Shown in pieces: positions 1 through 10,383 of a stretch of 64,000 nt of DNA (position 1 is the first letter of the stretch; every line of letters starts with the position of its first letter). Source of the DNA: Triangularia verruculosa (lineage: Eukaryota > Ascomycota > Sordariomycetes > Sordariales > Podosporaceae). The position numbers and the translations under genes were made by a program. The notes beneath the pieces are model-generated. The model was not told the DNA's origin. It did not search any database and worked only from the letters and a program-made list of their open reading frames with translations. Location of the stretch: contig MU863910.1 in assembly GCA_033296885.1 (NCBI GenBank), positions 1 through 64,000 of the forward strand. Reading direction: 5' to 3'.

Positions 1-52
<52 letters not shown>

Positions 53-92
53 CGCGGCCCCCCCCCCCCCCGGGGCGCCCCCCCCCGGGGGA
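1..92. repeat. Poly-C low-complexity tract at window start
   Basis: The first 51 bases are pure C, followed by short CG interruptions and further C runs to about base 92. This does not resemble the fungal telomere repeat (TTAGGG/CCCTAA). A contig-edge or base-calling artefact is more likely than a biological repeat. A shorter pure C run of about 15 occurs at 1967-1981. Confidence 0.8.
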
Positions 93-254
93 CACTTCCA
101 GATGGCCATTAAATGCCAAAGAGAAAAACTTCCCCTGGCGCTCGAAACCGCCTCGACGATGCTTTTGTGCTGTTCAGAACACACACAACCTGGTGCCATT
201 CGTTGTCTTCCCCAGGTTCCCTGAAATCGCGTCACTGCCTGTGTGCTTGTCACC

Positions 255-1624
255 ATGTCAGATTCCGACTCTCCCTCCGTCCTTCCCGGCATCCCGGGTT
301 TCGACCCTGACAACCTGCAGCCATGGACGCTCGCTACCGTCGTGTCGGTGACGGTTCTTTCTACTGTTTCGATTGGCATGCGCCTGTATGCCCGCTATCT
401 CAGGGCGCAGAAGTTGTGGTGGGATGATTGGATGATTATTTTCTCCCAGGTTCGTCGTGGCGCTGCTCCCCTGCCTTGTCTGTGATGGCATCAGGTCTGA
501 CAACGGCGCTTTGCAGTTATGGAACTATGTAACGGTTGGCTTCATTTTCGCCATGTATGGGGCCGGCATGGGCATACACGCCGACAAAGTTCCCATGGAT
601 GATATCGTGCGCATGGCCAAGTTCCTGGTCGTCGCCGAGATCTTATACGTGTTCAACCTCGTCTGGACGAAGATGGCCATTCTTTTCATGTACTACCGCA
701 TCTTCCGCTTTCCTTACTTCAAGAAGATGGCATGGTGCATCAGTGCCTTCATCATCGCCTGGGTCATCACCATTACCTTCCTCTTCATCTTCATCTGCGT
801 TCCCGTCGAGAAGCTCTGGTATCCGCATCTGCCCGGCAAATGCATCAACCAGGTTGGTACGTGGATCTCCAACGCAATCTCGACCATCCTCTCCGATATC
901 GCCATCCTCGTCCTCCCCATTCCGCAAGTCTGGAAGCTTCAACTGCGGCAATCCGAAAAGATTGGTGTTACGGTGGCTTTCTGTTTGGGTTTCTTGCAAG
1001 TCGTCCCTCACGCCAGGTGTCTGCACCTCTTGTCATGTGCTAACCAATTTCTCCAACAGCGTCGTTTTCGCCTCTGCCTACCGAACCTCGGTGCTTTTCA
1101 CCTACACCAATGACGACCCCTCCTACTCCCTCGCACCGACCGTCGGCTGGACCGCGATCGAAATGTCTGCAGGCATCATCTCCGCCAACCTTCCCACTCT
1201 TGGCCCCATCATGAGCTTGGTTTTGACCAAGATCGGCATCTCGAGTTCCCTCATCTCGAACAACAGCCGCAGCGCAAGCAAGAACGGATTCTCCTCCAAG
1301 AACAACTTCGGCGCCAGCGGCAGTGGTGGCAATCCAAAGTCGACAGGCTCGGTCACCGACCACACAGAGCCTGAGGTACGGAAAGACGGAGACAGGGCGT
1401 TTTATCGTCTACCCGACGACCAGAACTCCAGCGACACGGCGCTGGAAAGCCGGACGGCGACCATGACTCGCGATGATAGTGGGTTGCGGCCCGACCACGG
1501 CTATGCCTACACAGTAACGAGCCGGCCAGGGAGGCAAGGGGGGGATGAGCAGAGTTTGTGTGGAGATGAGGTTCCTCTCAAGGGGATCAGGGTGCATACA
1601 GACTTCAAGCAATCTGCAGCCTAA
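255..1624 (+). CDS. Pth11-like / rhodopsin-domain integral membrane protein
   Basis: This is probably a seven-transmembrane plasma-membrane receptor-like protein of the fungal Pth11/rhodopsin-domain family. Proposed exons are 255-449, 517-1016 and 1060-1624, giving 419 aa. Phases join cleanly. The second intron is only 43 nt but ends in GCTAAC...CAACAG. Hydrophobic helices include the one after PWTLATVVSVTVLSTVSIGM, then WNYVTVGFIFAMYGAG, the KFLVVAEILYVFNLVWTK region, and IIAWVITITFLFIFIC. Family-like features are the DDW motif after the first helix, YRIFR, and VVFASAYR followed by ISANLPTLGPIM. The C-terminal 170 residues are hydrophilic and Ser/Gly-rich, as usual for the cytoplasmic tail. 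The start is the ATG at 255, in context CACCATGTC. No ligand can be inferred. Confidence 0.85.
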
Positions 1625-2648
1625 CTGTCTCGGCAAAAAACCGACAAGCGGCGTCACGGTTAATGATGGTCAATGGCTTGCATCCTCATGAGACACTACC
1701 AGTTCTTGCTGGCACCTTTCTTTGCCCCTCTCCTTTCCCTCCTTTAGATACCATTTTATTACTTTCCAGACCTCGGCGGCATTTTTGGGGGTTTGAACAC
1801 ACATCAGCATCAAATTCCCTGTATTTATACCTACCTACCTAGCTAGCATTCATGAACAATAACTACCTTGGTCGTTCAATGTGCTCAGCCACATGAGACC
1901 ATAGGTACCTAATCAAGGACATTCATTGCAAGTCTCGTCGTATCAGGCCCTAACGCAAACATTGTTCCCCCCCCCCCCCCCAAGGAACACAGTCGACGCC
2001 TGTGTTTCAAAAGGCTATTAATCTGGGACTCGGCAATCCCATACCTCTGCGCGAACCCACGAGCTGGAGAGGGGATCTGATCTGGGATCCTGTTGGGCTG
2101 GCAGTCGTCATTGAGTTGGTGTGATGGATGCACTAGGTAGGAGGGCCATGGACTAACTGTACAAGGATGACTTCAACCTTGGTCCATCCTCCCAAACCGA
2201 AGACGAGCAGCAATGGATCCAGGCAGCCCTGAAGTTCTTATTCCAAAGGAGGTTTTCTGCACCGAACTTATCTCGTCCTTTGTTGTCATTCAGCCTCTTC
2301 TCCTTTTCCGGCAGGCCGTGATAGTGGCACTGTGGAACGTGCATGTAAGCGCTAAAGCCCCTGACCCCCCCTGTGGTGAGATTCTTGGCGTCATCCTTTT
2401 GGCTGGGGAGAAATGCTTATTTTGACTCACGCCGGCTTGTTGGCGCCTGCCGTCCTCACTGTCCTCGCCGAATGGGACGGGGAGCGGGCAGTGACTCCCC
2501 GCGCTTGCTTACCCGCAAGCCCGCATGAAGACAACTGCATCTGTACCTTAACTACCTAGGTACCAGTTATAAGAATTATCATGTCACCATTTCTTGTTCA
2601 GCTTTCCCTTTTCCCTTCTTTCATCAGTCAACAAAATACTAGGTAACA
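1625..2648. other. Intergenic, no gene seen
   Basis: No supported coding exon was found. The stretch carries a 15-base C run (1967-1981) and several short TACCTA/TAGGTA motifs (around 1828-1842, 1901-1910, 2551-2563). The last 100 bases are pyrimidine-rich, as expected for the leader of the next gene. Confidence 0.6.
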
Positions 2649-5600
2649 ATGGCATCCGACACAAACACCCAGGCTGCTGCCCCAGCGGCGGCAGCAACAA
2701 CAACAAATGAGCACCTCGAATATGACCTCCTCATCATCACCGACGCCACGGCATCCATGACCACTTTCCTGTCATCTCTCCACACCTCCCTCCAGTCCAT
2801 CATTCGCATCTCTACCCTCACCGACGCCTTCTCCCGCATTGGCGTCCTCGCCTACCGTGACCACGACTGTGTCGAGTGGTCGCCTCAGACGCGCACATAC
2901 GACAACGAACTAGCCAGAGTTACTGAGTTCAGCGGGTGGTTCGGGCAGGATCAGGACAAGAAGGAGCTGCTCAGATGGGCTCAGGGCCTGAAGACGCAGG
3001 GAGGCTACTCCACCCCCGAAGCAGGCAAGACGGGCGCGCACTCGGCGTGTGAGATTATGGGCCGAGATTCCAAGGAAGGGGTAACACGGAAGACGGTGGT
3101 GATTTGGTATGCGGACGAGTCGCCCCATCTGAAACTTTTGGACAACAAGGCTTGGGAAAAGGAGCAGGAGGCACTAGGGAGGTTGGAGGACGGCGAGGAG
3201 TTCAAGGATTGGGTATCGGCTTGTCACCGGCTGAGGGATAACGGGGCGCAGGTTTTCTGTGTTACTGCGAGGACGTTCAAGTTGAAGTGTAGGAAAGATC
3301 AGAGTCGGGATGGGTTGGGAGTTGCGGCGGTGTATTCCTTCCTATCGCAGGTCACCAGTGGGAAGTGTTTTAGTTTTGACTCTTCATCGCCAAGAGTCGA
3401 GGACATCTCCCAGTTAACGGTTGGAATATTACTTGGCTGGATGGGTGCGGTTACTGAGAAGAAGGGACATGGCAGTGATCGGAAACTGGCCTACTTGAAT
3501 ACCTATCGGACACTGAAGGGTATCGAGGCGGTGGAATCTGAGACCGGCATCAAGGGCAGCAAGTGGCTACCAGTTTCTGCGGACAAGGATGTCACTGAAC
3601 ATCTCAGGTGCAACCTCATAAACGATTGGGTCAGCGAAGGAGATATCACTGAGATTATCACTGTGCGAGATGGTGGAGCGGTTCAGGACTTTGCTACAAG
3701 ATACATGATGGACGAGGAGTACAAGAAGCTTGTATGTGCTCAGCTGGAACAGATCATTGAGACCGACGTCACTGTTATGGCTCTCAACCCGGTGTTCGGC
3801 ACCCTCTGGAGATCAGTGTGCAGCGACCGAGCAAACCCAGCGAGAGACGAACTCATCACCAAGTTCGGGCTGCATGTCGACAAGATACCAGACGCCGAAA
3901 GTAAAGCGCGCATGAAAAGCTGGCTGGAGGCATCCTACGACATGAAGGGGGAAATCGTGGCCATTATCAAGGAGCTCGGGGACGCCCAAAAGTACCCCTG
4001 CGTCTTTCTCGACCCAACAATCAGGTTTGCTGGCAAGAACGAGAATGAAGGCGACAGCCAAGATATGGTCTTCACGCGCGATGAACTTCTTGAGATTGGC
4101 CGTTCCTGCGATTACAAGATTCTACGGCGACTGGGCAAGGTGCTCACCCGGCTGACTTTCGTGGCTTCCAAGGAGGATCTCCCAGCCCATGTAAAAGGCC
4201 TTGACGAGGCTGAGCTTCCCAGGATCCCACTCGCTTTGGCGCAGCCGGAGCACAAGAGGACGTTCTGGAGGATACTACTGCACACAGTCCTGCCTGGAAC
4301 CATGCTCGCCCTTCGTCCGGCCGCGCTTGTTGCTGCTCTCACGTTGAGAATGGGAATCAAGGCCTTGGAAGATGCGGCGTTCACAGAGCTCTCCCTCATG
4401 AAGGAAAGCTGGAATACGCTAGATATCCCCGAAACGTGGAACACCAACTGCCTCAATCTCCTGCTCGATGCCAACAAGAAGCGTTCGGATGCAGTTCTGA
4501 ACAAGGAGGACACCAAACTCTTTGAGGGTCTGGTCAGCTACAAGCTACTGGAGATGAATCTCGGCACCAACATCCCCGTCAAGGTAGGATGGACTCCTGA
4601 GAAGACGCGAGCTCACATGGGCCCTGTGGCCATCTGCAAGTCTTGCAACCTTCCCCGCTCGGTCACCATCATAGGCAAAGAGGGAATCTGTGGTTTGTGC
4701 CACAACGTCAAGGAAGACACGAACAAGGAGCGCGCTTACAAAATGGTACACGAAAACGTCTCCAAGGGCGACAACGCTCTTACCGAGATTTCCTGGGTCG
4801 AGTGTTCCATGAACGACTGCCGGGCCCAGTACGTTGTTTATTTCCCTAACCAGCTCAACGTACGTCCGAAGTGTTGGTTCTGCCGGCAAAAGGGGCGCAT
4901 TCCTCAGTCTGACCCTGAATTCGAGCAATTGACCACTGCGCCTTGTGTCAGCTGTTCGATTTGTGCAAACAGGGTTATCTGGCCTGTGGAGCACAGACCA
5001 GAGGGGTTCGAGGAGGCCGCGTTCATCTGCGCCCCCTGTGTTGGAGGCACGAAGAGCAGAATCGAGGAGGAGGAGCTCAGCATCCGAGCACTTGTCAACG
5101 AGAACGGCAGGGAGTGGCTTCTAAAGAATGACGAGGATATGATCCCTTCAAATGTCGTCTTTGGTGGCCGGTCGGTGTTCTTCATTGTCTCCAACTTGAC
5201 ACATGGACGAGAGCACTTTGCAGAGAAAGTCCAGGTCTTGCCTGCCAGCGACAGCCTGAGCTTGAAGGTCCGAGGCAAGAAGGTGCATAATGTAGATGAT
5301 GCTGTCAAGGCTGTGAAAGAATGGGTCGGCTCTAGACGGGTTCAGTCCGGCACCTGTTCACTCTGCTTCAGCGATCACCGAAAGAAGGACTTGCGACTGG
5401 CCTGTGGTCGAAGGGGATGCGGTGAGCTGATCTGCAGTGAGTGTGCCGACTCTTGGTACGGCATCAATCAGGTGGGCAAGATTATCAACATTGCTGCTCT
5501 CAGCTGCCCGTTCTGTCGCCGACAGCCCTCAACAAAGGTCAAGTTGCCTGAGGGCGTTAGATACCTAGAAGGGCTGAAGGGCGCGGTGGAGGAAGCTGGC

Positions 5601-6017
5601 AGCTGGATCTTTGCTTGGTGCACTTCCTGCAGCTCAGCGAAGAGACACATGGAGAGGGTGTGTGCTGCTGGGGCGCCAATGAATGTCGAGAATTGGAAAT
5701 GCGAGGACTGCGCGCTAACGTCTGCCACTTTGGACGGCCTTGCGTTCAAGCCTTGCCCTGGATGCGGTGTGGCAACTCAGAAGACGGCGGGATGTGATCA
5801 TATGACGTGCACTGTGAGCGGTTGCTTTACGCACTGGTGTTTCAAGTGCGGTGAGAAGGTGGACCAGAAGGAGATCTACCACCATATGTCGATGAAACAT
5901 GGCGGATGGTACAATGGAAGGGAGTACGAGGAGCTAGACGACGAGGACGATGACGAGGGCGATTTCGACTTTGTGGACGAGGTTAGGGAAAGGGTCGCGG
6001 CGGTTGCGTTAGGTTGA
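2649..6017 (+). CDS. VWA-like / zinc-ribbon / RBR-type E3 ubiquitin ligase
   Basis: The gene is a single 1122-aa exon. Residues about 25-260 look like a von Willebrand A domain: a hydrophobic strand (YDLLIITDATASM) ends in a DxTxS metal-site-like motif. The middle part (about 655-800) has several CxxC pairs suggestive of zinc ribbons (CKSC, CGLC, CWFC, CAPC). The C-terminus holds a RING-like cluster at about 902-955 (CSLC...CPFC) and an IBR/RING2-like cluster at about 1036-1066 (PCPGCGV, GCDHMTC, HWCFKCG). The CPxC..GCxHMxC pattern is diagnostic of RBR E3 ligases, which pass ubiquitin through a catalytic RING2 cysteine. The tail is acidic. The family function is established; the substrate is unknown. 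The ATG at 2649 follows a pyrimidine-rich leader. Confidence 0.85.
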   Translation: MASDTNTQAAAPAAAATTTNEHLEYDLLIITDATASMTTFLSSLHTSLQSIIRISTLTDAFSRIGVLAYRDHDCVEWSPQTRTYDNELARVTEFSGWFGQDQDKKELLRWAQGLKTQGGYSTPEAGKTGAHSACEIMGRDSKEGVTRKTVVIWYADESPHLKLLDNKAWEKEQEALGRLEDGEEFKDWVSACHRLRDNGAQVFCVTARTFKLKCRKDQSRDGLGVAAVYSFLSQVTSGKCFSFDSSSPRVEDISQLTVGILLGWMGAVTEKKGHGSDRKLAYLNTYRTLKGIEAVESETGIKGSKWLPVSADKDVTEHLRCNLINDWVSEGDITEIITVRDGGAVQDFATRYMMDEEYKKLVCAQLEQIIETDVTVMALNPVFGTLWRSVCSDRANPARDELITKFGLHVDKIPDAESKARMKSWLEASYDMKGEIVAIIKELGDAQKYPCVFLDPTIRFAGKNENEGDSQDMVFTRDELLEIGRSCDYKILRRLGKVLTRLTFVASKEDLPAHVKGLDEAELPRIPLALAQPEHKRTFWRILLHTVLPGTMLALRPAALVAALTLRMGIKALEDAAFTELSLMKESWNTLDIPETWNTNCLNLLLDANKKRSDAVLNKEDTKLFEGLVSYKLLEMNLGTNIPVKVGWTPEKTRAHMGPVAICKSCNLPRSVTIIGKEGICGLCHNVKEDTNKERAYKMVHENVSKGDNALTEISWVECSMNDCRAQYVVYFPNQLNVRPKCWFCRQKGRIPQSDPEFEQLTTAPCVSCSICANRVIWPVEHRPEGFEEAAFICAPCVGGTKSRIEEEELSIRALVNENGREWLLKNDEDMIPSNVVFGGRSVFFIVSNLTHGREHFAEKVQVLPASDSLSLKVRGKKVHNVDDAVKAVKEWVGSRRVQSGTCSLCFSDHRKKDLRLACGRRGCGELICSECADSWYGINQVGKIINIAALSCPFCRRQPSTKVKLPEGVRYLEGLKGAVEEAGSWIFAWCTSCSSAKRHMERVCAAGAPMNVENWKCEDCALTSATLDGLAFKPCPGCGVATQKTAGCDHMTCTVSGCFTHWCFKCGEKVDQKEIYHHMSMKHGGWYNGREYEELDDEDDDEGDFDFVDEVRERVAAVALG

Positions 6018-6715
6018 TTCCTTGGGTGTGTGCGACAATTGCAGGTGTTTTCGAATTTTGGATCCTAGTGAACAGTCGATGGGCTCCCATCTCTTTGTCA
6101 TACCTGCATCGTTCAATAGGTAATCGCCAAAGACCAACACTTACGCGGAACGCTCTTGATTACCCGAGTTGCTCCGCTCGACAAAGCAGAGTCAGGTTGC
6201 TCACCGAGTCTTGTAAGTTCCCGTTAGAAAACGAAAGGTGTCGCTACCTAAAGCATGGTAATTACGGTGCAAAATGTCTTCGTCCCAAAATTATGTACAA
6301 ACGAACCCTTCACCTTCAAACAGTCTCGACTTGTTTCATCAGATTCTTCCCACAGACGAATTCTGTGACCGCCGAACTCCGCCTCCTACTCTAGCCGAGG
6401 CCCCATCCGAGGGTCATTATGGGAAGACCAGTCTCAGGAGCAGCACAAATCTTTGTCAACAAAAGATAGGCCCAACCATGGAGTTTTGGCTTGTTTGTCT
6501 CCCTCCCAGTTTCACCGATACACAGGTACTTCTGAGGCCACACAGTGGTACCTTAACAGAGAGAACCACTGGTGATACCATTTACCTACCTATAAAAGAC
6601 AGCTGTCTCCCACATGACCTTTCGGATGTTCCCACTCTGATCACCGCAATCTCACCATCGGCCCACCTACAGACGAGTATCCAGCTCCATCAACAAGACA
6701 AGGCACATCATCACC
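6018..6715. promoter_or_regulatory. Intergenic region with TATA box for the secreted protein gene
   Basis: No gene was seen. TATAAAAG lies at 6591-6598, about 120 bases upstream of the ATG at 6716. It is immediately preceded by a TACCTACC motif. The spacing fits a TATA-driven, probably strongly regulated, secreted-protein promoter. Confidence 0.6.
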
Positions 6716-7550
6716 ATGTTGAGCGCACCGGTTCTGCAACTCGCGGCACTTGGCCTCGGGGCTCTGGCTTCTGATTGCAGCCCTTACTCTGAGGTTCCCA
6801 TCTGGGAGAGCGTCGAGTCTGCCAGCATGGAGAGCACCACTGTGACATATACTGCCATCAAGTCCTACTCTGTCGTGCCCATCAATAGTTGGACTCCTAA
6901 CCCTACCTCGTCTGTTTGGGGGCTTGCGGCTCACACTACGCTGGAGACAAGAATTACCGCTCGCGCCAGTAAGTCGATTTTGCAGGGACAAATCAGTCTC
7001 CAGCACTAACGAAGTATTCACAGCGCACAAATTCTTGGCTGGCGTGGTTGGCAACCAGACCACCAACCGCGATGTCGACGCTTCCTTAGCCTCGAACGAC
7101 AGTCCAATCCAGTCAGGCCCCGGCGACTGTTTTGGCACGACTAGATACTTCAACTGCATTTATCCTGGAGATGCGTGGCAGGAGTGCAGCTCCGGCAATT
7201 GGTCGGATATCATTCCTGTCGGTAAAGTAGCAGGCATTGCGACTACCTGCACAAACTTCGGCATCCATGATTTTCTGGAGTTGAGCAATCTTCCGGGGGA
7301 CGGTGTCGACACCCCAGTCATGACCGGTCTATGCGACCCGGTTATATGGACCACCGCTGGTGCCAACAGCAAGCGCAACATAGCTGCCGGCCTTTATAAC
7401 TGCATCTGGCCTGGCTTCGAGTTCCAGACATGCAGCGGTTGGCACGACTGGACCAACCCTTGGCCCATGCAGGGCGGCATTCACTGCAACAGCTGGGGCG
7501 TGAAGACCTACCTGTCGACCGACGAAGTTCCCGGGGCCGTCTCCATCTAA
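6716..7550 (+). CDS. Secreted Cys-containing protein with internal duplication
   Basis: Exons 6716-6968 and 7024-7550 (intron GTAAGT...CACTAAC...CACAG) encode 259 aa. An N-terminal signal peptide (MLSAPVLQLAALGLGALAS) predicts secretion. I do not recognise the family. Two related Cys modules are visible: residues about 118-170 (YFNCIYPG...WQECSSGNW...CTNFGIHDFL) and about 187-248 (LYNCIWPG...FQTCSGW...CNSWGVKTYL). This suggests a tandem duplication, with each unit stabilised by disulfides. Residues 25-85 are Ser/Thr-rich. No catalytic motif is evident; carbohydrate binding or an effector-like role is only a guess. Confidence 0.8.
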
Positions 7551-8230
7551 GAAAGTACCCCTTGGCGACACGTGCGTGTTACCGGGGCAGATCAATAAGA
7601 GGGGCGGGTCAAGAGCCTGCTCTTGAAAACAGAGTGTAATAGCCATCATCGGTAGACCTTGATACCTATGAAATTTGGAGCTGGATCTTGATCATGACCT
7701 GGTGGCGTAACAGAAAGCTGCATGGCGTTACCTCTCAACATCGATATGTCCTTGTACAATTACTTGTTGTTTGCAGAAAATGCCGAATATTTGCCAGCTC
7801 TGCGAGGCAGGCGCTCGGTTCAGGGGTCAATGATCGACAGCGGCTCTTATGCGACCAAACCGCTGCGACACCCCCTGATCTATTGTGCCGGATTCTGCCT
7901 GTACATTAGACATCAAATTCCTAGGTTTCAGAATATTCTACTTCCATTTTCTTTTCAGCTCGATGCCTTTCATCATCTTGAATCCAGGTTCCGGTCGGCT
8001 GTGGTGTGTTACGAGTGCTGAAGATCAATCCCGCGGCGGAGGTGAAGCGGTATGGGCATGAGACCGGGTTTTTGAAGGCTTATCAGGCACTCCTAATCAA
8101 CCTACCTCTGTCAATAAATACGAAGAGAAAATCATTTTCGCTCTTCAATACTCACTCTCTTTGACATGCTTTGCTTTCAAGTTAAATTCCGTTAAACCCC
8201 TATTGTGGAGCCCATCCAACCAAGTTCACC
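7551..8230. other. Intergenic, no gene seen
   Basis: This stretch covers the 3' flank of the secreted-protein gene and the promoter of the GH7 gene. No ORF with convincing coding character or splice structure was found on either strand. Confidence 0.55.
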
Positions 8231-9739
8231 ATGGCAACCCCCCTTTTCGTCCCTCTATTTGCTCTTCTCTTTCTCTCCCCAATACCCACCCGCGCCCAGC
8301 AAATCGGCATGTTGACCCCCGAAATTCACCCTCTATTCCAAACTCAACAGTGCACTTCGTCAGGAACTTGCACCACCAAACAAACCTCCCTTGTCACCGA
8401 CGCTCTATCGCGTCACTTCCACACTGTCGCGGACCCCTCCGTATCCTGTGCCTCGGCAGATTTCATCTCCAATCCTGCCACCTGCAACCCCGATGATCCT
8501 GCTTCCTGTGCGGCAAGCTGCGCTCTTGAAGGCATCGAATACGGCGGGATAGGCGTCTCGTCTCTTGGCTCAGCCGTAACACTGCGGCAATATCTCTTCG
8601 ATGGAACTGAGTACCGCGCCGTGAGCCCGAGGGTGTATCTTCTGGCCGAGGACGGAGAGAACTATGAGCCCATGAGACTGCTGAATCAGGAACTCGCGGT
8701 GGATGTCGACGTATCAAAGTTGCCGTGCGGCATGAACAGCGCTGTTTACCTCTCGGAAATGGACTTGAGCGGCAGCAGATCGGAGAGTAATCCTGCTGGT
8801 GCCGGTTACGGGACTGGGTACTGCGACGCGCAGTGTTTCAGAACTGTGCCTTGGATTAATGGACTGGTGAGTCTGCTTGAGCGCGCGAGGGCGGCCTGAC
8901 ACTGACTCGAGGTGAAACCACAGCCGAACATCAACTCCTCTGGCGCCTGCTGTAACGAAATGGACATCTGGGAGGCCAACTCCCGCGCCAACTCCTTCAC
9001 CCCCCACACTTGTTCATCCCCTGGCTCGTTTCTTTGTTCTGGTGAGGAAGAATGCGGCAAAGGCGCCCCCGGGGTCTGTGACAAGGATGGCTGCGGGCTC
9101 AATACCTATAACCTCGGAAACCCTTCCTTCTATGGCCTTGGGCTCGACATTGACAGTTCGAAGCCGTTCACGATCGTGACACAATTCCCTACCAACGAAG
9201 CGGGCGAGCTGATTGAGATCAAGAGGATCTACATACAAAATGGAGAAGTGATACCCAATACAGCCGACACAACTGACTCCCGATTCGACAGCATCGCCTA
9301 CGAGGGGTCCATTACGCAGGACTTTTGCGCGGCCAAGAACTCCTCGGACTATCTCAGATTGGGCGGGATGAAAGGCATGGGTGAGGCTCTTGCGCGCGGT
9401 ATGGTCTTGGTCTTTAGTCTTTGGAACTCGGAAAGTGACTTCATGAGCTGGCTGGATGGGCTGCCGAATAACGGGCCTTGTAATGCCACGGAGGGTGATC
9501 CCGCCCTTATCAGGGCACAGGTGCCGGATGTTTCTATGACGTTCTCGAATGTGAGGTGGGGAGATATCGGGAGTACGTTTTCGACATCTGGAGAGGCAAA
9601 TAAGGAGGAAGTGGTGACCGGAGGGAACATAGTGACAGGCAAGGCCGTTACTGCAGAGAACCGAGGAACAAGAGTGAACGTGATTACCGGTGCCGTTTTG
9701 GGGTTAGCAGTTATGTTTGGGTTTATGGTGAGTGCATAA
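8231..9739 (+). CDS. GH7 cellulase (cellobiohydrolase/endoglucanase family) with GPI-like C-terminus
   Basis: Exons 8231-8866 and 8924-9739 (phase 0 join) encode 483 aa. The signal peptide ends near TRAQQ, followed by a catalytic-domain start with the QxCTSSGTC motif. The GH7 active-site motif EMDIWEAN is intact after GACC, supplying the retaining nucleophile, the assisting Asp and the acid/base Glu. GYGTGYCDAQC and VTFSNxxxGxIGSTF-type motifs (here MTFSNVRWGDIGSTF) confirm the family. The enzyme should hydrolyse beta-1,4-glucan. Instead of the usual Ser/Thr linker and CBM1, the last 50 residues form a polar stretch ending in about 19 hydrophobic residues (VITGAVLGLAVMFGFMVSA), like a GPI-attachment signal. 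The sequence is divergent from CBH1, and I cannot decide between endo and exo mode. Confidence 0.92.
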
Positions 9740-10383
9740 GGAGATGGGTGATAACCTGACTGCAAGGCTGAGGATGGTCTCGGTCTAAAGCATCTTGATT
9801 CTTTTGATACGAGTCCAGCAGATATCTGCCACTATCTCCGCACAAGGGAGGGCTTCATGGTGCTAGGCCGGTTCAAACACGATGAAGTGATATACCTAAT
9901 GGCAAATGGGAAACCCAAGCTCCCGTTTGAACCTTGCAGTTCAGCACATCCTGCTTCGAGCCTTCAAGTGTCCCCCGCCTCCGCTTAATATCGAGTCCCC
10001 GCACCCATTGACCAGTCGGTGTCTTTCCACAGACGCGGCTAAACGCCAAACGAAAGCTACAGCCTATCCCAGTCCCTATATTGCTTCGTCTGGCCCTTTG
10101 CATCTCTCCTAAATCCGAGAACGCATGTATGTCCCGAGATGGTCAAATTTTGTTTGCCCCTTTTCCTTTTTGGTGACATTCGCGTATTTACCCAGCGCTG
10201 TTGTTAACAATGACTTGACAGTCCCAAGACTCCTTCAGGCTATTCATTGCTGGTCGCTTTAGCAGAGGCCATCTCGGCACTTAGATAACGGGTGGCATAC
10301 CACCCGTTAAATAATGCTTACCCTCCGCCGTACTCGGGCCGGCGAAGAGGTGTCGAGGATCCTACGGAGCTCCACCGATCATC
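9740..10383. other. Intergenic, no gene seen
   Basis: This spacer lies between the GH7 and GMC oxidoreductase genes. No coding exon is supported. It includes a short inverted pair GGGTGG...CCACCC near 10290-10306. Confidence 0.5.

Noticed and set aside
1..92. Possible telomere or structured C-rich element
   Set aside because: Pure homopolymer without a TTAGGG/CCCTAA period; best read as an artefact or low-complexity edge.
6274..6774. Open frame overlapping the promoter of the secreted-protein gene
   Set aside because: No domain, no signal peptide, and it overlaps the TATA box and leader of a well-supported gene.
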